The notes below the pieces were generated by a model. That model was not told the DNA's origin and made no database searches. It saw nothing but the letters and a program-made list of their open reading frames with translations. A DNA stretch of 64,000 bases from Luteimonas huabeiensis HB2 (GTDB lineage Bacteria; Pseudomonadota; Gammaproteobacteria; Xanthomonadales; Xanthomonadaceae): NCBI RefSeq assembly GCF_000559025.1, contig NZ_JAAN01000020.1, forward strand, positions 1 to 64,000, written 5' to 3'. Of the stretch, positions 55,904 to 64,000 are shown one piece after another. The position numbers and the translations under genes were made by a program. Positions within the stretch are counted from its first letter, which is position 1. Every line of letters begins with the position of its first letter.

Positions 55904-57088
55904 ATGGCCTTCATCAGCGAGTGGTTCTGGTTCTTCCTGCTGCTGCCGCTGGCCGCGCTGAGCGGCTGGATCATCGGGCGCAGGGGCGGCGAACGCCACA
56001 GCGACACCCAGGTCAGCCGTCTGTCGACGACCTATTTCCGCGGCCTCAACTACCTGCTCAACGAACAGCCCGACAAGGCGATCGAGCTGTTCCTGCACAT
56101 CGCCGAGCTGGACAAGGACACGTTCGAGACCCAGGTCGCGCTGGGCCACCTGTTCCGCCGGCGCGGCGAGGTGGATCGCGCGATCCGCCTCCACCAGGGC
56201 CTGGTGGAGCGCTCCGACCTCAGCGACCAGCAGCGCGTGCAGGCGCTGCTGGCGCTGGGCGAGGACTACATGCGTTCCGGGCTGCTCGATCGCGCCGAGA
56301 CGGTGTTCACCGAGCTGGCCGCGCTCGACGACCGCGCGCCGCAGGCGCTCAAGCACCTGATCTCCATCTACCAGTCCGAGCGCGACTGGCCGAAGGCGAT
56401 CGACAACGCCACCCGCTACGAGGCGGTCACCGGCGAGCCGATGGGGCGCCTGATCGCGCACTTCGAGTGCGAGCTGGCCGAACGACTGCGCGCCTCCGGC
56501 GACTTCGACGGCGCGCGCGCCGCGGTGGCGCGCGCCTACGCGGCGGATTCCAACTCCGTGCGCGCCGGCATCCTGTCCGGGCGGCTGGAGTTCGACGCCG
56601 GCAACGACGTCGCCGCGATCCGCGCCTTCGAGCGCGCCGCCCGCCACGACACCGATTTCCTCCCGGAAATCATGCCCCAGCTGCTGGCCGCCTACGAGCG
56701 CAACGGCGACGCCACCGGGGCGCGTTCGTTCCTGGCCGAGATGACCGAGCACTACCGCGGCATCGCGCCGGTGCTGGCGCTGACCCGGCTGGTCGAAGCC
56801 GAGCGCGGCGTGGCCGCCGCGCGCGAGTATCTCGCCGCGCAGCTCAAGGACCGTCCTTCGGTGCGCGGCGAGGCCGCGCTGATCGATCTCACCCTGGCCG
56901 CGGGCGAGGGCGCGGACCCGGTCCGCACCCTGCACGACCTCAAGCACATCACCGACCAGTTGCTGGTGCGCAATCCCAGCTACCGCTGCAACCGCTGCGG
57001 CTTCGGCGCGCGCAGCCACCACTGGCAATGCCCCAGCTGCAAGGAATGGGGCACGATCAAGCCGTTGCTCAACTACGCCGTGGTTTAG
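55904..57088 (+). CDS. lapB: LPS assembly regulator LapB (YciM)
   Basis: A 394-residue inner-membrane-anchored protein: one N-terminal transmembrane helix (WFWFFLLLPLAALSGWIIG), then cytosolic TPR repeats (RGLNYLLNEQPDKAIELFLH, VALGHLFRRRGEVDRAIRLH, AERTVFTEL-like), and a C-terminal rubredoxin-type metal site with two CxxC pairs (YRCNRCGFGARS, WQCPSCKEWG). In E. coli LapB works with FtsH to control LpxC and so lipid A synthesis. E. coli has lapA just upstream; here the 173-bp gap after ihfB holds no LapA-like gene. Followed 15 bp later by the glycosyl-1-phosphate transferase. Confidence 0.95.
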   Translation: MAFISEWFWFFLLLPLAALSGWIIGRRGGERHSDTQVSRLSTTYFRGLNYLLNEQPDKAIELFLHIAELDKDTFETQVALGHLFRRRGEVDRAIRLHQGLVERSDLSDQQRVQALLALGEDYMRSGLLDRAETVFTELAALDDRAPQALKHLISIYQSERDWPKAIDNATRYEAVTGEPMGRLIAHFECELAERLRASGDFDGARAAVARAYAADSNSVRAGILSGRLEFDAGNDVAAIRAFERAARHDTDFLPEIMPQLLAAYERNGDATGARSFLAEMTEHYRGIAPVLALTRLVEAERGVAAAREYLAAQLKDRPSVRGEAALIDLTLAAGEGADPVRTLHDLKHITDQLLVRNPSYRCNRCGFGARSHHWQCPSCKEWGTIKPLLNYAVV

Positions 57089-57103
57089 GCCCTGTCGGAT
57101 CCG

Positions 57104-58141
57104 ATGCCGAACACGCTCGCGATCTGCGCCGCCGTCGCCCTGGCGACCGCGGCGCTGACGTGGCTGGCGCGCCGCTACGCGCTGTGGCGGCGCCTGCTCG
57201 ACGAACCGGGCGAGCGCCGCAGCCATGCGGTGGCGACGCCGCGCGGCGGCGGCATCGCGATCGTGCTGTCGCTGTCGCCGTTGCTGGGCTGGCTGGCGGT
57301 CGCGCCCTCCGCACCCGCGCCGCGCGGGTACTGGCTGGCGGTCTGCGCCGGCACTGCGCTGGTGGCCTTCATCGGCTGGTGGGACGACCATCGGCCGCTG
57401 TCGGCGCGCCGCCGGTTCGCCGTGCATCTGGTGGCCGGGGCGCTGCTGGGCGCGGCGGTGGCCGGGGCGGGCGGACACTGGCTCGCCGCGAGCGCGGCGT
57501 TCGTGCTGGCCGTCGGGCTGCTCAACGTCTGGAATTTCATGGACGGCATCAACGGGCTCGCGGCGAGCCAGGCGGCGATCGCGGCCGCGGTCTGCGGCAG
57601 CCTGGCCGCGGATCCCGATCTGCGCCTGGCGGCCTGGGCGCTGGCCGCGGCCTGCTGCGGCTTCCTGCCGTTCAATTTCCCTCGCGCGCGCATCTTCCTG
57701 GGCGACGTGGGGAGCGGCGCGCTGGGCTACCTGCTGGCGGCGCTGGTCGCCCGCGGCCTGTTCGATCGCCACGCGAACGCGACGGAGCCCCAGTCCGCGC
57801 TGCTCTGGCTGGCCTTGCTGTCGGTACCGCTGGGCGCGTTCGGTCTTGATGCCTCCCTCACGTTGCTCAGGCGCATGCTCCGCGGCGAGGCGTGGTGGCG
57901 GCCGCACGTGCAGCACGCCTATCAGGCCTGGGCACGGCGCGTGGGGCACGCACGCACCACGCTCGCCTATGCGGCATGGAGCGGGGCGGGGGGCCTGGCG
58001 GCGATCGCATCGTACAGGTCGGATCTCCCATTTGGGTTTATGATGGTCGCGATAGTCGTGTGGCAGGTCGCAGGGGGCCTGCTTTGGTTCGTGCTGCAGG
58101 ATGCTGATCGCCGGATGACATCGAAAGGTTCGCCCCTGTGA
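57104..58141 (+). CDS. WecA/WbpL-type undecaprenyl-phosphate sugar-1-phosphate transferase
   Basis: A 345-residue inner-membrane enzyme with about ten helices, MraY/WecA superfamily (GT4). It begins with RLLDEPGERRSHAVATPRGG (the conserved DxPxxRxxHxxxxPxxGG), then GWWDDHRPLSARRRF (active-site DD), NVWNFMDGINGLAASQA (NxxNxxDGIxGL), FLGDVGSGALGYLL and the loop RPHVQHAYQA with the conserved His. It links a UDP-sugar phosphate to undecaprenyl phosphate, starting O-antigen or another surface glycan. The stop overlaps the dehydratase start (GTGA), so the three sugar genes form a translationally coupled operon. Confidence 0.93.
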   Translation: MPNTLAICAAVALATAALTWLARRYALWRRLLDEPGERRSHAVATPRGGGIAIVLSLSPLLGWLAVAPSAPAPRGYWLAVCAGTALVAFIGWWDDHRPLSARRRFAVHLVAGALLGAAVAGAGGHWLAASAAFVLAVGLLNVWNFMDGINGLAASQAAIAAAVCGSLAADPDLRLAAWALAAACCGFLPFNFPRARIFLGDVGSGALGYLLAALVARGLFDRHANATEPQSALLWLALLSVPLGAFGLDASLTLLRRMLRGEAWWRPHVQHAYQAWARRVGHARTTLAYAAWSGAGGLAAIASYRSDLPFGFMMVAIVVWQVAGGLLWFVLQDADRRMTSKGSPL

Positions 58142-60042
58142 AGAACTGGTCCGAACGCGCAGCCGCGCTGGTGCCCCGCGCGGGCATCGTGCTGCACGAC
58201 CTGGCCATGGTCTGGCTGTGCTGGGTGGCCCTGCACCAGTTCCGGCTGTCCATGCAGCCGATCCCTCCCGAAGTGCCGCTGTGGTCGACCTCGACGCTGC
58301 TGGTCCTGCTGGCCCAGGGCCTGGTGCTGTGGCGGGTCGGCCTGTACCGCGGCGTCTGGCGCTTCGCCAGCGTGCCGGATCTGCTCAACATCCTGAAGGC
58401 CAGCCTGTTCGGGCTGGTCGCCATCCTGCTGTCGCTGTTCCTCTACAACCGCCTCGATCAGGTCCCGCGCACGGTGCTGATCCTCTACCCGGTGGTGCTG
58501 ACCGCGCTGCTGGGCATGCCGCGACTGCTGTACCGCAGCTGGAAGGACTACAGCCTGGCGCAGACCGACCACACCGCGGTGCGGGTGCTGATCCTGGGCG
58601 CCGGCCAGGCGGGCGAGGCGCTGCTGCGCGACCTTCGGCGCACCGGCGCCTACCAGGCGGTGGGTTTCCTGGACGACGCGCCCAAGCTGCACGGCAGCTA
58701 CCTGCAGGGCGTGCCGGTGCTGGGGCGCGTCGAGGACGTGGCCAAGATCGCCCCCGAGACCGCGGCCCGGTTGCTGATCATCGCCATGCCCTCGCTGGAC
58801 GCGGTGGCCATGCGCAAGGTCGTGTCGCTGTGCGAGGAGACCGGCCTGCCGTTCCGCACCGTGCCCAGGATCGACGACCTGCTGGAAGGCCGCTCGCTGC
58901 CGGGCGAGCTCAAGGAAGTGGCGATCGAGGATCTGCTGGGCCGCCAGCCGGTGGTGCCGGACTGGAAGTCGATCCGCAGCTGGCTCGGCGGGCGCAGCGT
59001 GCTGGTGACCGGCGGCGGCGGATCGATCGGCGCCGAGCTGTGCCGGCAGTGCGCGCGCAACGGCGCCCGCCAGGTCACCGTGCTCGACATGGACGAGCTG
59101 GCGCTGACCACCATCGAGTCGATGATGCGGCGCGACTTCCCGCAGGTCGAGTGCGTGCCGGTGCTGGGCGATTGCGGCGATCCCGCGGTGATCCGCCATG
59201 CGCTGTCCACGTCCGCGCCCGAGGCCGTGTTCCACGCCGCCGCCTACAAGCAGGTGCCGGTGCTGGAGGGCCAGTTGCGCGAGGCGGTGCGCAACAACGT
59301 GCTCGCCACCGAGACCGTGGCCCGCGAGGCGGTGGCCGCCGGCGTGGCCTCGTTCGTGCTGATCTCCACCGACAAGGCGGTCGATCCGGTCAACGTGCTC
59401 GGCGCGACCAAGCGCCTGGCCGAGATGGTCTGCCAGGCGCTGGCGGAATCGGCGACGACCCGCTTCGTCACCGTGCGCTTCGGCAACGTGCTGGATTCGG
59501 CCGGCAGCGTGGTGCCGCTGTTCCGCGAACAGATCCGCGCCGGCGGGCCGGTGACCGTGACCCATCCCGAGGTCACCCGCTACTTCATGACCATCCCCGA
59601 GGCCTGCCTGCTGATCCTGCAGGCGGCCGCGCTGGGCTCGCGGCATGCGATCTACACCCTCGACATGGGCGAGCCGGTCTCGATCCGATTGCTGGCCGAA
59701 CAGATGATCCGGCTGGCCGGCAAGCACCCCGAGCGCGACGTGGCGATCGTGTACACCGGCCTGCGCCCGGGCGAGAAGCTGCACGAGACGCTGTTCCACG
59801 CGGAGGAACGCTACCGGCCCACTTCGCATCCCAAGATCCTGCAGGCCGAGGCGCGGGCGATCCTCGCCGAGCGCGTGCTGAGCGCGGCTGCACACCTTCG
59901 CGACGCCTCGCAACGTTACGATCTGGACGCCCTGGCGCAGTCGCTGCGCGAGTCGGTGCCCGAGTTCAACCCGCTCGAGCCGGCCGAGCCGCAGGCTGCG
60001 ACCGTGGTCGCCTTTCCCGCCCGACTCGCAAGAAAGACATGA
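58138..60042 (+). CDS. WbpM/CapD-type nucleotide-sugar 4,6-dehydratase
   Basis: A 634-residue protein from a GTG overlapping the previous stop. The N-terminal quarter has four transmembrane helices; residues about 140-270 are a nucleotide-binding 'CoA-binding-like' domain (RVLILGAGQAGEALLRDLRR); residues 280-600 are the extended SDR dehydratase (VLVTGGGGSIGAELCRQCAR, VFHAAAYKQVPVLEG, STDKAVDPVNVLGATKRLAE). It likely converts UDP-GlcNAc to the 4-keto-6-deoxy sugar for O-antigen or pilin glycans. In place of the usual Met of the Ser-Met-Lys site (NVMGxxK) there is Leu (NVLGATK). Confidence 0.92.
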   Translation: MKNWSERAAALVPRAGIVLHDLAMVWLCWVALHQFRLSMQPIPPEVPLWSTSTLLVLLAQGLVLWRVGLYRGVWRFASVPDLLNILKASLFGLVAILLSLFLYNRLDQVPRTVLILYPVVLTALLGMPRLLYRSWKDYSLAQTDHTAVRVLILGAGQAGEALLRDLRRTGAYQAVGFLDDAPKLHGSYLQGVPVLGRVEDVAKIAPETAARLLIIAMPSLDAVAMRKVVSLCEETGLPFRTVPRIDDLLEGRSLPGELKEVAIEDLLGRQPVVPDWKSIRSWLGGRSVLVTGGGGSIGAELCRQCARNGARQVTVLDMDELALTTIESMMRRDFPQVECVPVLGDCGDPAVIRHALSTSAPEAVFHAAAYKQVPVLEGQLREAVRNNVLATETVAREAVAAGVASFVLISTDKAVDPVNVLGATKRLAEMVCQALAESATTRFVTVRFGNVLDSAGSVVPLFREQIRAGGPVTVTHPEVTRYFMTIPEACLLILQAAALGSRHAIYTLDMGEPVSIRLLAEQMIRLAGKHPERDVAIVYTGLRPGEKLHETLFHAEERYRPTSHPKILQAEARAILAERVLSAAAHLRDASQRYDLDALAQSLRESVPEFNPLEPAEPQAATVVAFPARLARKT

Positions 60043-60941
60043 CTCGACGCATCCGCAAGGCCGTGTTCCCCGTCGCCGGGCTCGGCACCCGATTCCTTCC
60101 CGCCACCAAGACCGTCCCCAAGGAAATGCTGCCGGTCATCGACCGGCCCCTGATCCAGTACGCCGTGGACGAGGCGATCGACGCCGGCTGCGACACCCTG
60201 GTCTTCATCACCAACCGCTACAAGCACGCGGTCGCGGACTATTTCGACAAGGCCTACGAGCTCGAGGACAAGCTGGAGCGCGCGGGCAAGCACGAGCAGC
60301 TCGAAATGGTGCGCAACCCGCTGCCCGCGCACGTGCGCGCGATCTTCGTCACCCAGCCCGAGGCGCTGGGGCTGGGGCACGCGGTGCTGTGCGCCAAGGA
60401 GGTCGTCGGCGACGAGCCGTTCGCGGTGCTGCTGCCCGACGACCTGATCTGGAACCGCGGCGGCGCCTCCGCGCTCAAGCAGATGGCCGACCATGCCGAA
60501 GCCTCCGGCGCCGGCGTGATCGCGGTGCAGAACGTGCCGCGCGACAAGACCTCCAGCTACGGCATCGTCGATATCGAGGGCTTCTCGGACCGCCACGGCG
60601 CGATCCGCAACATGGTGGAGAAGCCCAGGCCGGAGGACGCGCCCAGCACGCTGGCGGTGGTCGGCCGCTACGTGCTGCCGCCCGAGATCTTCGCCTCGCT
60701 GGAGAACACCGGGCGCGGCAGCGGCGGCGAGATCCAGCTGACCGACGCCATCGCCGACCTGATCGCGCGGGGGGGGCGGTTCGATGCCTATCGTTTCCAG
60801 GGCACGCGCTTCGACTGCGGCGCCCACATCGGCCTGATCGAGGCCACGATCCGCTTCGCGCTCGACCACGAGACCCTGAGCGAGGCCGCGCGCGAGAGCA
60901 TGCAGCGCGCGCTCGACGAGCTGGGCGTCGCCGAGAACTGA
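60039..60941 (+). CDS. galU: UTP-glucose-1-phosphate uridylyltransferase
   Basis: A 300-residue cytoplasmic enzyme making UDP-glucose from UTP and glucose-1-phosphate, precursor for LPS, capsule and xanthan-like polymers. Start ATG overlaps the previous stop (ATGA). Motifs: KAVFPVAGLGTRFLPATKTV, PKEMLPVIDRPLIQYAVDEA, FVTQPEALGLGHAVLCAKEV, FAVLLPDDLIWN, VEKPRPEDAPSTLAVVGRYV and GRFDAYRFQGTRFDCGAHIG. Length matches GalU (about 300). Ends the polysaccharide operon before a bidirectional hairpin. Confidence 0.97.
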   Translation: MTRRIRKAVFPVAGLGTRFLPATKTVPKEMLPVIDRPLIQYAVDEAIDAGCDTLVFITNRYKHAVADYFDKAYELEDKLERAGKHEQLEMVRNPLPAHVRAIFVTQPEALGLGHAVLCAKEVVGDEPFAVLLPDDLIWNRGGASALKQMADHAEASGAGVIAVQNVPRDKTSSYGIVDIEGFSDRHGAIRNMVEKPRPEDAPSTLAVVGRYVLPPEIFASLENTGRGSGGEIQLTDAIADLIARGGRFDAYRFQGTRFDCGAHIGLIEATIRFALDHETLSEAARESMQRALDELGVAEN

Positions 60942-60951
60942 GCGAACGCGA

Positions 60952-60983
60952 CGCGATGGGCCCGGCGGGAAGGGCCCATCGCG
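60952..60983. terminator. Bidirectional terminator between galU and the thiolase gene
   Basis: A perfect 12-bp stem CGCGATGGGCCC / GGGCCCATCGCG with loop GGCGGGAA, between convergent stops (galU ends 60941, thiolase ends 60996). Confidence 0.85.
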
Positions 60984-60995
60984 TGCGCTGCAGCG

Positions 60996-62201
60996 CTACA
61001 CCGACTCGAAGATCCCGGCCGCGCCCATGCCGGTGCCGATGCACATCGTCACCATGCCGTACTTCTGCTTGCGCCGGCGCAGGCCGTGCACGATGGTCGC
61101 GGTGCGCACCGCGCCGGTGGCGCCCAGCGGGTGGCCCAGGGCGATCGCGCCGCCCAGCGGGTTGACCTTGTCCGGATCCAGCTCGCTGTCGCGGATCACC
61201 GCCAGCGCCTGGGCGGCGAAGGCCTCGTTGAGCTCGATCCAGTCGAGCCGGTCCTTGGACAGCCCGGCCTGGCGCAGCGCCTTGGGGATCGCCGCGATCG
61301 GCCCGATGCCCATCACCTCCGGCCGCACGCCGGCCACCGCGAAGCTGACGAAGCGGGCCAGCGGGGTCAGGCCGTAGTCCTTGATCGCCTGCTCGGAGGC
61401 CAGCAGCACCGCGCCGGCGCCGTCGCTCATCTGCGAGCTGTTGCCGGCGGTCACGGTGCCGCCGAACTGGCCGTTGCGGAACACCGGCCGCAGCTTGGCC
61501 AGCCCTTCGGCGCTCGAATCCGGGCGCGGGCCTTCGTCGTGTTCCACCCGCAGCTTCTTCAGCCGGATCGCGTTGCCGGCGAGGTCGGGCTGGCGCGAGA
61601 CGACCTCGTAGGGGGTGATCTCGTCGGCGAACTCGCCGGCCTGGATCGCGGCGATCGCCTTGCGGTGGGAGGCCAGCGCGAACGCGTCCTGGTCCTCGCG
61701 CGAGACCTTCCATTCCTCGGCGACCTTCTCGGCGGTGATGCCCATGCCGTAGGCGATGGCGACGTGGTCGTCGGCGAACACCGAGGGCGACAGCGCGACC
61801 TTGTTGCCCATCATCGGCACCATGCTCATGCTCTCGGTGCCGCCGGCCAGCATCAGGTCGGCGTTGCCCAGCCGGATCTGGTCGGCCGCCAGCGCGACGG
61901 CCTGCAGGCCGGAGGAGCAGAAGCGGTTGACGGTCTGCGCGGCCACGGTGTCGGGCAGGCCGGCCAGCAGCACGCCGATGCGGGCCACGTTCATGCCTTG
62001 CTCGGCCTCGGGCATGGCGCAACCGATGATGGCGTCGTCGATGCGGCCGAGGTCGATGCCCGGCGCCTGCGCGACCACGGCCTTGAGCACGTGGGCCAGC
62101 ATGTCGTCCGGGCGGGTGTTGCGGAACACGCCCTTGGGCGCCTTGCCGACCGGGGTGCGGGTGGCGGCGACGATGTAGGCGTCTTGGATCTGTCTGGTCA
62201 T
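60996..62201 (-). CDS. Acetyl-CoA C-acyltransferase (beta-oxidation thiolase)
   Basis: A 401-residue cytoplasmic thiolase. Nucleophile Cys95 in QTVNRFCSSGLQAVALAA; GGTESMSMVPM; the substrate Asn/His pattern ELNEAFAAQALAVIRD; NPLGGAIALGHPLGATGAVR with the base His; and the second Cys in VTMCIGTGMGAAGIFE. These are FadA/FadI-type degradative thiolase features. It cleaves 3-ketoacyl-CoA with CoA. It lies 103 bp downstream of the hydroxyacyl-CoA dehydrogenase gene on the same strand, the usual fatty-acid oxidation pair. Confidence 0.95.
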   Translation of the reverse strand: MTRQIQDAYIVAATRTPVGKAPKGVFRNTRPDDMLAHVLKAVVAQAPGIDLGRIDDAIIGCAMPEAEQGMNVARIGVLLAGLPDTVAAQTVNRFCSSGLQAVALAADQIRLGNADLMLAGGTESMSMVPMMGNKVALSPSVFADDHVAIAYGMGITAEKVAEEWKVSREDQDAFALASHRKAIAAIQAGEFADEITPYEVVSRQPDLAGNAIRLKKLRVEHDEGPRPDSSAEGLAKLRPVFRNGQFGGTVTAGNSSQMSDGAGAVLLASEQAIKDYGLTPLARFVSFAVAGVRPEVMGIGPIAAIPKALRQAGLSKDRLDWIELNEAFAAQALAVIRDSELDPDKVNPLGGAIALGHPLGATGAVRTATIVHGLRRRKQKYGMVTMCIGTGMGAAGIFESV

Positions 62202-62304
62202 TGGGTGGGTTCCTGAATGAGGGGCCGGGGGCCAGGAGAACGTCGCGGAAGCGATGGGAGCGGGGCGGGCGGGGCCTGTCTTCGGCCCCGGGCCTCCGGC
62301 CCCC

Positions 62305-64000
62305 CTAGTTCCTCAGCGGCTTGCCGGTCTTGAGCATGTGCGCGATGCGGGCCTGGGTCTTCTCCTGCTGCGCCAGTTCGACGAAGTGACGGCGCTCGAG
62401 ATCGAGCAGCCAGTCCTCGTCGACCACGGCGCCGCGGTCGACCTCGCCTCCGCACAGCACGGTGGCGATGCGGGTGGCGATCTCGTCGTCGTACTCGCTG
62501 ATGAAGCGGCCTTCGAGCATGTTGACCAGCAGCATGCGGAAGGTCGCGATGCCGACGTCGCCGGCGACGCGGATGCGGCGCGCGGGCAGCGGCGGCCGGT
62601 AGCCGCCCTCGGCCAGCGCGCGCGCCTCGGCCTTGGCGATGTGCAGGGCCTCGTAGGCGTTGAAGACGACCTTGTCGGCGGGGCGCAGCAGGCCCAGCGC
62701 CTTGGCGTCGAGCGCCGAGGTCGAGACCTTGGCCATCGCCACCGTCTCGAACACCTTCTTCAGCTCGGCGAAGACGTCGCCGCCGGGGCCGGCGGCCTGC
62801 GACGCGCGCAGGGCCAGCTCCTTCAGCCCGCCGCCGGCCGGCAGCAGGCCCACGCCGGCCTCGACCAGGCCGATGTAGCTCTCCAGCCCGGCGACGGTGC
62901 GGGCGCTGTGCATCTGGAACTCGCAGCCGCCGCCCAGCGCCAGGCCGCGCACCGCGGCCACCACCGGCACCAGCGCGTACTTGATGCGCTGGCTGGTGCG
63001 CTGGAAGTTGGCGACCATCGCCTCGAAGGCGTCGATCCGGCCCGCCTGCAGCAGGCCGAGCGCGCCGGCGAGATCGGCGCCGGCCGAGAACGGCTCCTTC
63101 TGCTGCCACAGCACCAGCCCGGCGAAGCGCCGTTCGGCGATGCCGATCGCCTCCTGCAGGCCGTCGAGCACCTGATCGGACACGGTGTTCATCTTGGTCT
63201 TGAAGCCGACCACGCCGATGTCGTCGTCGTCGGTCCACAGGCGCACGCCGTCGTTCTCGTAGACCGTCTCGCCCTGCGGGAAGCGCTCGCCCAGCAGCGG
63301 ATCGGGGAAGCGCTGGCGCCGGTACACCGGCAGCGAGGAGCGCGGCACCGCCGCGTCCCGCGACGGGCTGTAGCTGCCGTCGGCGCCATGCACGCCGTCG
63401 CGCCCGTCGAGCACCCAGGCGGGCAGGGGGGCGTCGCTCATCGCCTTGCCGGCGGCGATGTCGTCGGCGATCCACTGCGCCACCTGCTTCCAGCCGGCTG
63501 CCTGCCAGGTCTCGAACGGGCCGAGCGACCAGCCGTAGCCCCAGCGGATGGCCAGGTCCACGTCGCGCGCGGTCTCGGCGATGTCGGCCAGGTGGTAGGC
63601 GCTGTAGTGGAACAGGTCGCGGAACACCGCCCACAGGAACCGGGCCTGGGGGTGCTGGCTCTCGCGCAGCCGGGCGAACTTCTGCGCCGGGTCCTTCGTC
63701 TTGAGGATCTCCACGATCTCATCGGCGGCCTTGCGGTCGGCAGGGCGGTAGTCCTGCTTCTCCACGTCGAGCACCAGGATGTCCTTGTCGACCTTGCGGA
63801 ACACGCCGGCGCCGGTCTTCTGGCCCAGCGCCCCCTTGGCGATCAGCGCGTCCAGCCACGCCGGGGCCTTGAAGTAGCGGTGCCAGGGGTCGTCGGGCAG
63901 GGTGTCGGCCATGGTCTTGATGACGTGGGCCATGGTGTCCAGGCCGACCACGTCGGACGTGCGGTAGGTCGCCGACTTCGGGCGGCCGATCAACGGGCCG
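62305..64000 (-). CDS. 3-hydroxyacyl-CoA dehydrogenase/enoyl-CoA hydratase, cut by window edge
   Basis: The C-terminal 565 or so residues of a multifunctional beta-oxidation enzyme; the N-terminal NAD-binding part lies beyond the right edge. Visible: the end of the hydroxyacyl-CoA dehydrogenase domain (IGRPKSATYRTSDVVGLDTM, GQKTGAGVFRKVDKD), a second helical HCDH-type region (HLADIAETARDVDLAIRWGY), and then a C-terminal enoyl-CoA hydratase/isomerase domain (FSAGADLAGALGLLQ, VRGLALGGGCEFQMHSARTV, ESYIGLVEAGVGLLPAGGGL). Dehydrogenase first, hydratase last is the FadN/YusL-like order, not that of FadB. Its downstream neighbour is the thiolase. Confidence 0.93.
   Translation of the reverse strand, partial: GPLIGRPKSATYRTSDVVGLDTMAHVIKTMADTLPDDPWHRYFKAPAWLDALIAKGALGQKTGAGVFRKVDKDILVLDVEKQDYRPADRKAADEIVEILKTKDPAQKFARLRESQHPQARFLWAVFRDLFHYSAYHLADIAETARDVDLAIRWGYGWSLGPFETWQAAGWKQVAQWIADDIAAGKAMSDAPLPAWVLDGRDGVHGADGSYSPSRDAAVPRSSLPVYRRQRFPDPLLGERFPQGETVYENDGVRLWTDDDDIGVVGFKTKMNTVSDQVLDGLQEAIGIAERRFAGLVLWQQKEPFSAGADLAGALGLLQAGRIDAFEAMVANFQRTSQRIKYALVPVVAAVRGLALGGGCEFQMHSARTVAGLESYIGLVEAGVGLLPAGGGLKELALRASQAAGPGGDVFAELKKVFETVAMAKVSTSALDAKALGLLRPADKVVFNAYEALHIAKAEARALAEGGYRPPLPARRIRVAGDVGIATFRMLLVNMLEGRFISEYDDEIATRIATVLCGGEVDRGAVVDEDWLLDLERRHFVELAQQEKTQARIAHMLKTGKPLRN

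Overview
The window is very G+C-rich DNA with dense coding on both strands. It looks like a gammaproteobacterium of the Lysobacteraceae/Xanthomonadaceae (Lysobacter- or Luteimonas-like). The grounds are the cmk-rpsA-ihfB-lapB order leading into sugar-polymer genes, nfuA followed by a Xanthomonas-type 'transmembrane repetitive protein', an agmatine deiminase/N-carbamoylputrescine amidase pair, many short lipoproteins, and palindromic 'CCCGC-TT-GCGGG' intergenic repeats. I saw no rRNA, tRNA, IS element, prophage or CRISPR array.

Layout. 0.2-7.5 kb, mostly minus strand: a flavin-type stress protein, a DUF1275 membrane protein, a small HTH regulator, a YSC84-type lipoprotein, a frameshifted secreted protein, a GH16 glucanase and a TonB-dependent receptor. 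7.7-17.0 kb, all minus strand: an island of peptidoglycan-hydrolase-like proteins without signal peptides (374 aa and 789 aa, plus a 239 aa relative). All three carry a related C-terminal module of about 37 residues. They alternate with five lipoproteins, one an LprI-type lysozyme-inhibitor homologue and one broken by a frameshift. This has the look of an antibacterial effector/immunity cluster. 17.2-20.4 kb: an unknown protein, then an MmyB-type regulator divergent from an MFS exporter.

20.5-25.7 kb, plus strand, holds the most interesting system: an exported M20-type hydrolase with altered zinc ligands, a GNAT acetyltransferase, a borosin-type peptide alpha-N-methyltransferase, a separate 100-residue candidate precursor (hydrophobic core, then an Asp/Arg-rich tail), and a TPR-like/GGDEF diguanylate cyclase. 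The first four genes are separated by 11, 28 and 18 bp. I read this as a split-borosin RiPP cluster.

26-39.7 kb is ordinary metabolism and envelope: VOC protein, M13 peptidase, LysR regulator, SDR, HIBADH-like reductase, DUF885 peptidase, AtoE-type transporter, small lipoproteins, a DUF6624 protein, PhhB, NfuA and the transmembrane repetitive protein. 39.8-48.5 kb: two small cytochromes c, divergent from an RND efflux operon. There the membrane-fusion protein has lost its C-terminus and stop and reads in frame into the first of two RND pumps. 48.6-52.5 kb, minus strand: TraB-family protein, putrescine synthesis from agmatine (AguB, AguA), a small periplasmic protein and a zinc-independent L36. 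52.8-60.9 kb, plus strand: cmk, rpsA, ihfB, lapB, a WecA/WbpL-type transferase, a WbpM/CapD-type dehydratase and galU, the last three with stop/start overlaps. 61-64 kb, minus strand: beta-oxidation thiolase and the C-terminal part of a multifunctional hydroxyacyl-CoA dehydrogenase cut by the window edge.

Three coding disruptions (near 3.19, 11.48 and 41.95 kb) could be real decay or assembly errors. Read-level checks would separate these.
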